DNA of 64,000 nt from Kiloniella laminariae (GTDB lineage Bacteria > Pseudomonadota > Alphaproteobacteria > Kiloniellales > Kiloniellaceae): positions 434,001 to 498,000 of the forward strand of contig NZ_JAPWGY010000001.1 of assembly GCF_027214005.1 (NCBI RefSeq). The letters are read 5' to 3'. The translations under genes and the position numbers were made by a program. The notes below the pieces were generated by a model. The model did not search any database. It saw only the letters and a list, made by a program, of their open reading frames with translations, and had not been told where the DNA came from. Within the stretch, counting starts at the first letter, position 1. Each line of letters starts with the position of its first letter. Shown in pieces: positions 1 through 7,807 of this stretch.

Positions 1-2
1 CG

Positions 3-1241
3 GCAGGGAAAACGATCCTGATCCTGGGGGCGAGCCCGGATCAGTTGCCGCTTTATCAGGCGGCGAAAGCTGCTGGGGCTTATGTTATCGGTGCCGATGC
101 CAATCCGAACTCCATGGCACGACCGCTTGCGGACAGGTTTCTGTTGCTGAAAAGCAGATCAGCTGAAGATATCATTATCCAGCTCGATGGACAGGCACTG
201 GACGGTGTTGCATCGCCGGGAAATGATTCCTTTCATCAGACAATTTATGACTTGTGCCGACATTACGGCCTTCCCAATCCCCCCAGTTTTTCTGCGGTAG
301 CTGCATCTTGTGACAAAGGTTTCTTTTCGTCCCAGGCACAGGAAATGGGTATTTTTGCTCCGACACATTGCGAGTCAAAAGATCCGGAGGTGTTGAAGGC
401 TTTTGCACAAGCGCGCGCCTTGCCACTGATCGTCAAACCTGCTGACTCCTCAGGCAGCAAGGGTTTGAGCTTTCTCCAGGATCTGGATCAGTTTCAGGCG
501 ACTTTTGACAAGGCGTCATCGACGTCTCCCACAGGACTGGTCATTATCGAAGACTATGTGACAGGTGACCAGTTCGGGGTAGAAGCCTTTCGACTTGATG
601 GGCGCTGTGTGTTGACAGCCGTAAGTCAACGTGGACATACCGGGCCGCCTGATTTTCTGGTGACTCGACACAGTGTTGGCTTTCCTTTACCCGGGGTGCT
701 TGAAGCTGATCTGGTTCCAGCGATTGATCGCATAGCCGATGCGTTGGATATTACAAATGGTCCCTTGAATTTTGATCTTATTCTGGCTCCGGATGGACGT
801 ATTTGTTTCATTGAGATGGGGGCTCGTTTGTCCGGAAACGGGTTCCCGGCACTGGTAAGAGAGACTTATGGAGTTGATACTCAGGACTGGGTGTTGCGCT
901 TGGCTTTGGGCATCGATATTGCGCCGCCTGAACAGTTTCTCCGGCCCAAGGCATATGGAATTCAGCAAATCCTGACAGCAAAGAAGTCGGGATGGCTGGA
1001 TGGAGTATCTGGTCTGGAAACATTGCGCGAGCACCCTGCTTACAAACAGGATACTCTTTTTGTGAAGTCGGGGGACCAAGTCCAGCAGTTCAAGCGAACG
1101 ATCGATCGTCTGGGAGTGGTCTTGTTGGCACATGAAGATATGTCTTTGGTCAACGAGGCGTTATCTCGTCTTGAAACCACTGTTACTTTCGTCATTGGTG
1201 ACGATAACCTTTCCCCAAATTTATCCGGAAATCAGGAGTAA
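3..1241 (+). CDS. ATP-grasp ligase, 5' end cut by window edge
   Basis: The frame is open from the first bases, with a biotin-carboxylase-like N-terminal fold (KTILILGASPDQLPLYQAAK) before the first internal TTG at 45, so the true start lies just outside the window. The middle carries the ATP-grasp signature: VKPADSSGSKG (phosphate/adenine loop), IIEDYV, then FIEMGARLSGNG with the metal-binding Glu and Asn. Family knowledge: such enzymes join a carboxylate to an amine or thiol through an acylphosphate, with ATP to ADP. The next genes overlap or nearly touch it (membrane protein, GNAT/FemAB-like transferase, flippase), so the substrate is probably a precursor of a surface glycan or glycopeptide. 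That is inferred; the acceptor cannot be read from the sequence. Carbamoyl-phosphate synthase is excluded by length. Confidence 0.8.
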   Translation, partial: AGKTILILGASPDQLPLYQAAKAAGAYVIGADANPNSMARPLADRFLLLKSRSAEDIIIQLDGQALDGVASPGNDSFHQTIYDLCRHYGLPNPPSFSAVAASCDKGFFSSQAQEMGIFAPTHCESKDPEVLKAFAQARALPLIVKPADSSGSKGLSFLQDLDQFQATFDKASSTSPTGLVIIEDYVTGDQFGVEAFRLDGRCVLTAVSQRGHTGPPDFLVTRHSVGFPLPGVLEADLVPAIDRIADALDITNGPLNFDLILAPDGRICFIEMGARLSGNGFPALVRETYGVDTQDWVLRLALGIDIAPPEQFLRPKAYGIQQILTAKKSGWLDGVSGLETLREHPAYKQDTLFVKSGDQVQQFKRTIDRLGVVLLAHEDMSLVNEALSRLETTVTFVIGDDNLSPNLSGNQE

Positions 1242-1244
1242 TAA

Positions 1245-1967
1245 ATGTCGCGCTCTACCAAGTGGTCAATTTTCTTTGGCCTTTGTGCTCTGATTCTGGG
1301 GGGCTATGCAATTCTGTTCCTGCCATCTGAGCGGGAAGTGAAAAGTCTGGGGATTTTCCTGTTCAAGTTAACGCCTTTCTCACTTGCTGCGTTGGCAATA
1401 GCCCTGTTTGATCCGGACTTATTTCGTCGGTTCCGGTTAACCGTACCCCTGTCATATCTTTGCTTTGCGGTGTTTTTCTTTTTCTACGTGCCGAAAATGT
1501 TTTTCGATGTGGCCTTCAGGGAAGCGGAGAACCTTTATTATATGACGCTTTTGATTGTGCCCTGTCTGATTCTGGCTTTCGCCCTGATCCATCGTATGGG
1601 CGGCGGGTCAACGGGGATGGTACTCCGCATTGCATTTGGGATGCTGGTGCTGATGCTTTCGGGGATTGAAGACCTTGCGTTTCTGACGATCAACCCGCAC
1701 GAAGTCGGTTCCAAGTACAACCCTATACCGGAAGTCTGGGGCTGGGCATCACACATGAAAGTCCGGCTTGGTCATTTCCCCAGCAAATATGAGGCTTTTG
1801 CTTTTATTGGCGTACACGTTGTTCTGGCACTGGTGATTGCCTTCTATCACTTCCGCTGGCTTCACCCTTTGGGACGATATTTCGGAGTTCAGGAGCTACA
1901 AGGGGGCAATTCTGATTCCGGTGTGGCTGGTTCCAAATCTTCAGGAGAGGTTTCGGCTGCTTCATGA
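1245..1967 (+). CDS. polytopic membrane protein of unknown function
   Basis: 240 aa with about six or seven hydrophobic segments: residues 8-27, 34-55, 67-84, 98-116, 126-148 and 187-205. The C-terminal tail after residue 215 is polar and rich in Gly and Ser. The start at 1245 is 3 bases after the stop of the ATP-grasp gene, preceded by an AGGAG-type site inside that gene's end (tcaggagtaata). I do not recognise the family. Its position between an ATP-grasp ligase and a FemAB-like transferase, in the same overlapping operon, suggests a membrane step in assembling or modifying a surface molecule (inference). Confidence 0.7.
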   Translation: MSRSTKWSIFFGLCALILGGYAILFLPSEREVKSLGIFLFKLTPFSLAALAIALFDPDLFRRFRLTVPLSYLCFAVFFFFYVPKMFFDVAFREAENLYYMTLLIVPCLILAFALIHRMGGGSTGMVLRIAFGMLVLMLSGIEDLAFLTINPHEVGSKYNPIPEVWGWASHMKVRLGHFPSKYEAFAFIGVHVVLALVIAFYHFRWLHPLGRYFGVQELQGGNSDSGVAGSKSSGEVSAAS

Positions 1968-3115
1968 GCATTCACCGCATAGTGGTGCTTGAAGACCCGG
2001 CGGCGGTTTCAGCCGCCGACTGGGATACTGTTGCCGGGAATAGTCTGATGTCCAGCTACCGCTGGCAATCTTTCTGGGCGGCAGCCCAGGCGCCAAGCCT
2101 GCCAAGGAGCCGGACAGCAATTGTTGCGGTTTATGAAGGCAACCAGCTTGTCGGGCATTGTGGCGCTTATCGTTATCCCTATCCGCTTCCTTTTAAACAG
2201 GCATGGCAACGGCGAACGGCGCGTTCCCTTATGTGGCCGATTAACCCTGTGAACTTTCACAAGCCGCCTCAGGTTCATCCTGCGGCAGATCCAGATCAGG
2301 TTATTCCGTTGTTGCTTCAGGGAATTGATCAGCTTCGTTTGAAGTGGTTGGCTCCGGCAGCCCGGCTGGTCATGCTTGACCAAAGGCGCGATGCCCGACT
2401 GCTCGGGCATTTACAGAAGAAAGGTTATATGATTGCGCCGGGTATCACAGATACTCAACTGGATATTGTCTGGCCCAATTTTCAGGATTACCTCGGGCAG
2501 GCTCTGCAGGGGCGACATCGAAATTATCTGGCGCGATGTTATCGCAAGGCGATTGAAGCCGGAGCCGCGCTCAAGGTGATTGAAAGGCCTTCAGCCTTCC
2601 AGGATCAGATTATAACTTTGCTGCGCAATGTAGCCGCACGGAACCGCAGCGAGACACTATATGATGAGAGTTTTCTCATGGCTGCTGAACAGTATCTCCT
2701 GCGGGATGATATTGTGGTTATCGGTGCGTGGCTAAAGGGACAGTTGGTGGCCTGTACAATCAACTTCCGCGATGGAGAGAGCCTGATCCAGAAATCTCTG
2801 GGGATGGATTACGCTTTGGCACAATCCCTCAATCTGTACCGATTGATTATGGCTGAAGGCATCAAATATGCGATTGAAGCCGGGTTGAGCAGTATTCGCT
2901 GTGGCTTTAGCCAGTACGATATCAAGGGGCGCCTGGGGTTCGATCAGGTTGCTACCCTTTCCGCCATCAAGGCTGCCCCACCGATACTGTCCCGACTTTT
3001 TACCTATCGTTCCGGGGCAATGCAGGTGGACAACACAACAGCAAACAGCTCACCTGATACTTTGGTCGATAGCTCTGGAAATAGCCAGCCGGGCAAGGCG
3101 GGGACTTCCCTGTGA
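1964..3115 (+). CDS. GNAT/FemAB-like acyl- or aminoacyl-transferase
   Basis: 383 aa. The ATGA overlap with the previous gene implies translational coupling. The region around residues 170-330 has the BioF2-like/acetyltransferase_6 pattern: LQGRHRNYLARCYRKA (Arg/Lys-rich helix), a strand-rich core with VVIGAWLKGQLVACTINF, and QKSLGMDYALAQSLNLYRLIMAEGIKYAIEAG near the end. This pattern is known from CelD/FemAB-type proteins that transfer acyl or aminoacyl groups to cell-envelope glycans or lipids. The first 150 residues resemble the usual degenerate N-terminal GNAT half. With the ATP-grasp ligase and the flippase it may add a substituent to a lipid-linked surface precursor (inference). Confidence 0.7.
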   Translation: MSIHRIVVLEDPAAVSAADWDTVAGNSLMSSYRWQSFWAAAQAPSLPRSRTAIVAVYEGNQLVGHCGAYRYPYPLPFKQAWQRRTARSLMWPINPVNFHKPPQVHPAADPDQVIPLLLQGIDQLRLKWLAPAARLVMLDQRRDARLLGHLQKKGYMIAPGITDTQLDIVWPNFQDYLGQALQGRHRNYLARCYRKAIEAGAALKVIERPSAFQDQIITLLRNVAARNRSETLYDESFLMAAEQYLLRDDIVVIGAWLKGQLVACTINFRDGESLIQKSLGMDYALAQSLNLYRLIMAEGIKYAIEAGLSSIRCGFSQYDIKGRLGFDQVATLSAIKAAPPILSRLFTYRSGAMQVDNTTANSSPDTLVDSSGNSQPGKAGTSL

Positions 3116-4383
3116 CCGTATTGTCCAACAAGTTCCATTTACTGCGCAATCTGGTTTTCCTGACTGGATCAATGGTCCTCTTGCGAGTCCTGTCCGCGAC
3201 AACAACTATCGTATTGACCCATTGGCTGGTGGTTGAGGACTATGGTCGTTTTTCTTATGGGCAATCACTTGCCTTGTTGTTGATGTTCGGCGTTTCTGTT
3301 GGTTTGCCAACCTATATTGTCAAGGAACTGGCCGGGAAAAACGAGACAGCAGGGGCACTGCTGAAAGCATGTCTGAGGCTGATCACGGGACTCGCACTTG
3401 TGGAGTGGCTGGTTCTTGCCGGTATTTTTCTGACGGGGGTCTTGCCGGATGGTCTGGCTGGAACTGTGTTGCCCATGGCTGTCGGAGGCGCGGCTCTGGC
3501 CGGGAATATGATTTTTCAGGGTTTCTTTCGGGCCTTTGACCGTTTTGCCTTACAGTCCGCCTTACTGGTTTTGCAAGGTGTAGCGATGCTGGTGATCCTG
3601 TTGTCTGCTGCCCGGGCGTTTAATTCTTCCGAAGCAGTGGCCTGGGCTTTTGCCGGAACCGCAGGTGGCATTTTTCTACTCCATGGTTTTTTTGCTTTTC
3701 GTCTGACCGGTGGTGCACGCCAGAGTAATCCCGAGGTCTTGGTGCTTTTGAAAAGAACACTGCCGTTTGGAATGATCGACTGGATCATGGCCGGATATCC
3801 GCTGGTGGTCGGCACGGGTTTACTCTTTAGTGCTGGCGAGGCCGAAGTAGGCGTTTTTTATGCCGGCTTCGCGGTCTTCAGCGCTGTCGCGATTACGGCA
3901 CTGGTTCTGGATCAGGTCTTCGTCCGGGAAATCATGCGTTCAGGTGCAACTCAGCAAACACGAATAACTTTACTCTATATCCTGGCGGCACTGGCGGCGG
4001 GTCTTGTTGTCGGAGGTGTGTTGTTCCTGTCGTCGGGGCTTCTTGCCTCGTTGTTTTTTGGTGGCGAGCAGCCTGAGCTGGTCATGGTTTTGAAAATGTT
4101 GTCGCTGGCAGTAGCCTTTCGGTTTGTCAGCCTTGCGTCCAGCAGTATCGAACGTCTTAATGGCGCGCAGAACAAGGTATTGTTTTTCCATACCTGCGGG
4201 TTGTTCTTGTTGATCCTTTGCATTCCCTTTGCCCTACAGTGGGGACTGCTGGGTGGTACGGCATCTGTGGTGGTACTTGAAGGCTGCCTAGCCATTCTTT
4301 TCCTGTTACGCAGGAGAAAGCTCTTTCGGGTTTTTCCCCAAGGTGAAAAACGACTGACAGAAGAAGGCGTTCGTCGCTTGTGA
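3112..4383 (+). CDS. polysaccharide flippase, MOP superfamily (Wzx-like)
   Basis: 423 aa with about 12 hydrophobic segments along the whole chain. The N-terminus (FLTGSMVLLRVLSATTTIVLTHWLVVEDYGRFSYGQSLALLLM) is the usual start of Wzx/RfbX-type proteins: a first helix, then a conserved YGRFSY-like loop. The GTG start overlaps the stop of the preceding gene (GTGA). Proteins of this family move undecaprenyl-linked oligosaccharides or related lipids across the inner membrane. No polymerase or glycosyltransferase adjoins it in the window, so the cargo is unclear. A MATE drug exporter is the other member of the superfamily, but the loop motif and gene context favour a glycan flippase. Confidence 0.78.
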   Translation: MTVLSNKFHLLRNLVFLTGSMVLLRVLSATTTIVLTHWLVVEDYGRFSYGQSLALLLMFGVSVGLPTYIVKELAGKNETAGALLKACLRLITGLALVEWLVLAGIFLTGVLPDGLAGTVLPMAVGGAALAGNMIFQGFFRAFDRFALQSALLVLQGVAMLVILLSAARAFNSSEAVAWAFAGTAGGIFLLHGFFAFRLTGGARQSNPEVLVLLKRTLPFGMIDWIMAGYPLVVGTGLLFSAGEAEVGVFYAGFAVFSAVAITALVLDQVFVREIMRSGATQQTRITLLYILAALAAGLVVGGVLFLSSGLLASLFFGGEQPELVMVLKMLSLAVAFRFVSLASSSIERLNGAQNKVLFFHTCGLFLLILCIPFALQWGLLGGTASVVVLEGCLAILFLLRRRKLFRVFPQGEKRLTEEGVRRL

Positions 4384-4451
4384 TTTTTCTGGCAAGCCGT
4401 TAGGTTTTCGGGACTGTACCAGTTCTTCAACAGTTCTCCGGGCTCAAGCGT

Positions 4452-4685
4452 GTGATTGAAATCTATCGAACCAATGATATTGTCAAACTTTCCTGGTTAC
4501 AGGCCCTTATGTCTGATGCGGGGATCGACTGTCTGGTGCTGGATCAGCATGCCTCGATCATGGATGGGTCAATAGGTGCGGTGCAACGCCGGCTTGTCGT
4601 GAGCGAGGATGACGCAATCCGGGCGACGCGGGTGTTGACCGATGCGGGAGAGCTCAGTGCTGAAGAGGCGAGGTCCCGGTTATGA
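4452..4685 (+). CDS. DUF2007 domain protein
   Basis: 77 aa from a GTG start. Pattern: IEIYRTNDIVKLSWLQALMSDAGI, then a short loop and RRLVVSEDDAIRATRVL. This is the ferredoxin-like DUF2007 fold (putative signal-transducing protein), which is found alone or attached to other proteins. Its stop overlaps the start of the next gene (ATGA), a pairing with TrmN6-like methyltransferase that suggests joint translation. Function is unknown for the family. Confidence 0.8.
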   Translation: MIEIYRTNDIVKLSWLQALMSDAGIDCLVLDQHASIMDGSIGAVQRRLVVSEDDAIRATRVLTDAGELSAEEARSRL

Positions 4686-5422
4686 CTGCCTTGTCAGAGG
4701 ACGAATTTATCGGCGGCGCGGTTCGTGTGCTGCAACCGGTCAAAGGCTATCGTGCGGGCATTGATGCGGTGCTGCTGGCGGCAACTGTTGCGGCAAAGGC
4801 AGGGGACGAAATTCTTGACCTTGGCTGTGGTGTCGGTACGGCGGGGCTCTGTCTGATGGGGCGACTTCCCGATGTCAGGGTGACCGGGCTCGAGCTGCAG
4901 TCGGTACTGTATGATATTGCGCTTAAGAACCGGGAGCTTAACCAATTTGAGGATCGCTGGTCACTGGTACAGGGCGATTTGCTGCAGCTGCCTGCCGATC
5001 TGCCGCTGGGCTCGTTTGACCAGGTCATCTGTAATCCCCCTTTTATGCCAAAAGGCCGTTCCAACGCCTCGCCGGACCCGATCAAGCTTCTGGCGAACCA
5101 CGAAGGTGAGGCCCTGCTGCGAGACTGGATTCTGGCGGCTTTGAAGCTGGTGAAGCACAAGGGCGCTGTAACGATTGTTCACCGGGCTGACCGACTGGAT
5201 GAGATTCTCTCGGTTTTCCGCGAGAAAAAAGCAGGGGCCGTGCAGGTTTTTCCTCTCTGGCCCTATGCGGGGCAGGCGGCAAAGCGGGTGGTGGTTCGGG
5301 CGCGACGCTCGGTCTCGGGGCCCCTGTCGATCTGTGCGGGCCAGGTTCTGCATAAAGATGATGGCTCTTACAGTGATGTTATTGACGGGGCTTTAAGAAA
5401 AGGCCTTGCACTTCCATTTTAG
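4682..5422 (+). CDS. tRNA1(Val) (adenine-N6)-methyltransferase-like protein
   Basis: 246 aa, class I SAM methyltransferase. Motif I DLGCGVG is at residues 46-52, an acidic SAM-ribose residue sits in GLELQ at 69-73, and the amino-methyltransferase catalytic motif NPPF is at 118-121. The N-terminal QPVKGYRAGIDAVLLAA is typical of the TrmN6/YfiC group, which methylates N6 of an adenine next to the anticodon of tRNA(Val). The NPPF motif proves an exocyclic-amine target; assignment to tRNA rests on family resemblance. It is translationally coupled to the DUF2007 gene. Confidence 0.8.
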   Translation: MTALSEDEFIGGAVRVLQPVKGYRAGIDAVLLAATVAAKAGDEILDLGCGVGTAGLCLMGRLPDVRVTGLELQSVLYDIALKNRELNQFEDRWSLVQGDLLQLPADLPLGSFDQVICNPPFMPKGRSNASPDPIKLLANHEGEALLRDWILAALKLVKHKGAVTIVHRADRLDEILSVFREKKAGAVQVFPLWPYAGQAAKRVVVRARRSVSGPLSICAGQVLHKDDGSYSDVIDGALRKGLALPF

Positions 5423-5531
5423 GGAAACCTGCCCATTTTAAGGAAACTTGCCCTTGAGGTACTGGTTCCCGGTTGTGGGATCCATGCTCTGCGGGTAAAA
5501 CAACGGTGAAACAATCAAGCCAAGGCGTGTC

Positions 5532-6404
5532 ATGAAGTTCAAAAAGCTGCTCAGAAAACTTCCGATCAAGCATTTCCGCAATCCTCCTGCCAAGGTTGCT
5601 GTCGTTGCACTTAATGGCGTGATCGGCGGGGGAAGCCCCTTGCGTCCGGGCTTGTCATTGGCAACAGTCGAGGATCAGCTGGAATCTGCTTTCAAAATTG
5701 ACGGTATCAAAGCTGTTGCCCTGACGATAAACTCCCCCGGCGGTTCTCCGGTCCAGTCTGATCTGATCGGGCGTCGCATTCGCGATCTGGCGGACAAGCA
5801 CGAGGTGAAAGTCTATGCCTTCTGTGAAGATGTCGCGGCTTCTGGCGGATACTGGCTGGCCTGTGCTGCTGATGAAATCTATGCGATGGAGTCATCGGTC
5901 ATCGGGTCGATCGGGGTGATTTCTGCCGGATTTGGTTTTCCCGAGCTGATCAAGAAACACGGTATCGAGCGCCGGGTACGCACAGCTGGGGATCTTAAAT
6001 CAACTCTCGATCCTTTTGAGGCGGAAAAACCGGCTGATGTGAAACGTCTGGAAAAAATCCTGACCGAAATCCACGAAAACTTTATGGAGTGGGTGCGCGA
6101 GCGCCGGATGACCAAGCTCAAGGGCGAGGAAAAAGAGCTTTTCTCCGGCCTGTTCTGGACCGGTAAAACCGCAAAAGAACACGGCCTGATTGACGGGCTT
6201 GGTTCCCTGCATCAGATCATGCGGTTCGAGTATGGCGACAAGGTCAAGCTGATCAAGGTGGAAGGCAAACGCAGTTGGTTAAAAGGCAAGCTGGGACTTG
6301 ATGCTGCGGTTAGCGGATTATCGGGGTTGAACTCTGGTGATATTGCCAGCGGCCTGCTGTCCAGCGTCGAAGAGCGGGCGCACTGGAATCGATTTGGTCT
6401 CTAG
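5532..6404 (+). CDS. S49 family serine peptidase (SppA/SohB-like)
   Basis: 290 aa. ClpP/crotonase fold with the S49 Ser-Lys dyad: Ser104 in the AASGGYW motif and Lys156 in AGDLKSTLDPF. INSPGGSPVQSD near residues 66-76 forms the oxyanion region. Family members degrade signal peptides or act in membrane protein quality control. The N-terminus is basic (MKFKKLLRKLPIKHF) without a clear transmembrane helix, and it is shorter than classical SohB (about 350 aa) and SppA (about 600 aa). It may therefore be peripheral or cytoplasmic-facing rather than periplasmic. Confidence 0.87.
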   Translation: MKFKKLLRKLPIKHFRNPPAKVAVVALNGVIGGGSPLRPGLSLATVEDQLESAFKIDGIKAVALTINSPGGSPVQSDLIGRRIRDLADKHEVKVYAFCEDVAASGGYWLACAADEIYAMESSVIGSIGVISAGFGFPELIKKHGIERRVRTAGDLKSTLDPFEAEKPADVKRLEKILTEIHENFMEWVRERRMTKLKGEEKELFSGLFWTGKTAKEHGLIDGLGSLHQIMRFEYGDKVKLIKVEGKRSWLKGKLGLDAAVSGLSGLNSGDIASGLLSSVEERAHWNRFGL

Positions 6405-6487
6405 TACGCAAGAGTGCTGGATTACACGAAATTAATATGGATACCCTGCCAGACATCAGTCGGTGTCGCCGGGAAAAGTGAGGGATA

Positions 6488-6736
6488 ATGTTCGGAATAC
6501 CGTCACTGGGAAAATTATTGGTGCTGGGGATTGTTATTGCCGGTGTCTATCTGGTGTTCAAAACCATTGGACGGCGGGGTCAAAGTCCAACCTCCGGTAG
6601 CGGCGGGAATGGTAAAAACAGACAAGCCAGCCAAAAGAATCAGGACATTAGCGGTTCACTGGATATGGTTCAGTGTCCGGCCTGTCAGGCCTATATTCCC
6701 GCAAAGAGCAAATGCTCCTGTGGAGGAGCGGGTTAG
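6488..6736 (+). CDS. small membrane protein with C-terminal zinc-ribbon-like CxxC motif
   Basis: 82 aa. One transmembrane helix lies at residues 6-24 (SLGKLLVLGIVIAGVYLVF), followed by a Gly/Ser/Asn-rich linker and a Cys cluster, CPACQAYIPAKSKCSC, that could bind zinc. The architecture (N-terminal helix, linker, short CxxC box) resembles the PP0621-type small proteins. It sits just upstream of glyQ, after the S49 peptidase. Start ATG 6488 has AGTGAGGG upstream. Confidence 0.65.
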   Translation: MFGIPSLGKLLVLGIVIAGVYLVFKTIGRRGQSPTSGSGGNGKNRQASQKNQDISGSLDMVQCPACQAYIPAKSKCSCGGAG

Positions 6737-6829
6737 AAACGACAAAAAATCTTCGGATTCCGCCATGGTGCCTGTTGATTCCTTCTGCGGGTCACTATAA
6801 GTTCAATCAAATTTTCGCACTGCAGCAAA

Positions 6830-7804
6830 ATGACAGAAAACAATATGTCCCAGCCTGGTGTAACAAAGCCCAAGGTCATTGTTGACCCTGAAAAGTGCTT
6901 TCAAAGACTCGTTCTCAAACTCCAGGACTACTGGGCCCGGCAGGGTTGTGTAATTCTTCAGCCCTATGACATGGAAGTCGGCGCCGGAACATTTCATCCG
7001 GCGACAACCCTTCGTTCTCTTGGCCCCCAGACATGGCGCGCGGCCTATGTGCAGCCAAGCCGCCGTCCTGCTGATGGTCGCTATGGGGAAAATCCGAACC
7101 GCCTGCAACACTATTATCAGTTCCAGGTCATCATGAAGCCGTCGCCTGCCAATTCGCAGGAACTCTATCTCGGTTCTCTGGATGCCATCGGCATCGACCC
7201 GACCAAGCACGATCTGCGCTTTGTCGAGGATGACTGGGAAAGCCCGACACTGGGTGCCTGGGGGCTGGGCTGGGAAGTCTGGTGTGACGGTATGGAAGTC
7301 AGCCAGTTCACCTATTTCCAGCAGGTCGGCGGAATTGACTGTGATCCTGTGCCGCTGGAGCTGACCTATGGTCTGGAACGTCTGTTCATGTATGTACAGG
7401 GCGTGGAGAATGTCTACGATCTTGACTGGGATGGTGTTCCGGCTGAAGAAGGCGGCAAGACCTATGGTGATGTGTTCCATCAGGCTGAAGTAGAGTTCTC
7501 GACCTATAACTTCGAGGTTGCTTCGACAGAAGAGCTGTTCCAGCACTTCAAGGATGCCGAGGCTGAATGTGCCCGTATCCTGAAATTTGGTGAGGCCAAT
7601 GCCGAGAAAAACGGTCAGGCCAAAGGAAATCTTTTGCCCTTGCCCGCTTATGACCAGTGCATGAAAGCCAGCCACCTTTTCAACCTGCTTGATGCCCGGG
7701 GTGTTATCTCGGTAACCGAGCGACAGGCCTATATAGGTCGCGTGCGCGAGTTGGCAAAAGCCTGTTGTGAAGCCTGGTATAAAACCCAGATGGAAGGGGT
7801 TTAG
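6830..7804 (+). CDS. glyQ: glycyl-tRNA synthetase alpha subunit
   Basis: 324 aa, close to the family length plus a short N-terminal extension. It contains the class II catalytic core of the alpha2beta2 enzyme: [22 protein letters not shown], then [19 protein letters not shown] and a [11 protein letters not shown] strand. It activates glycine with ATP and needs the beta subunit for tRNA charging. The stop is 3 bases before glyS. An internal ATG at 6845 (MSQPG) is an equally plausible start; neither has a strong ribosome site. Confidence 0.97.
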   Translation: MTENNMSQPGVTKPKVIVDPEKCFQRLVLKLQDYWARQGCVILQPYDMEVGAGTFHPATTLRSLGPQTWRAAYVQPSRRPADGRYGENPNRLQHYYQFQVIMKPSPANSQELYLGSLDAIGIDPTKHDLRFVEDDWESPTLGAWGLGWEVWCDGMEVSQFTYFQQVGGIDCDPVPLELTYGLERLFMYVQGVENVYDLDWDGVPAEEGGKTYGDVFHQAEVEFSTYNFEVASTEELFQHFKDAEAECARILKFGEANAEKNGQAKGNLLPLPAYDQCMKASHLFNLLDARGVISVTERQAYIGRVRELAKACCEAWYKTQMEGV

Positions 7805-7807
7805 GTC

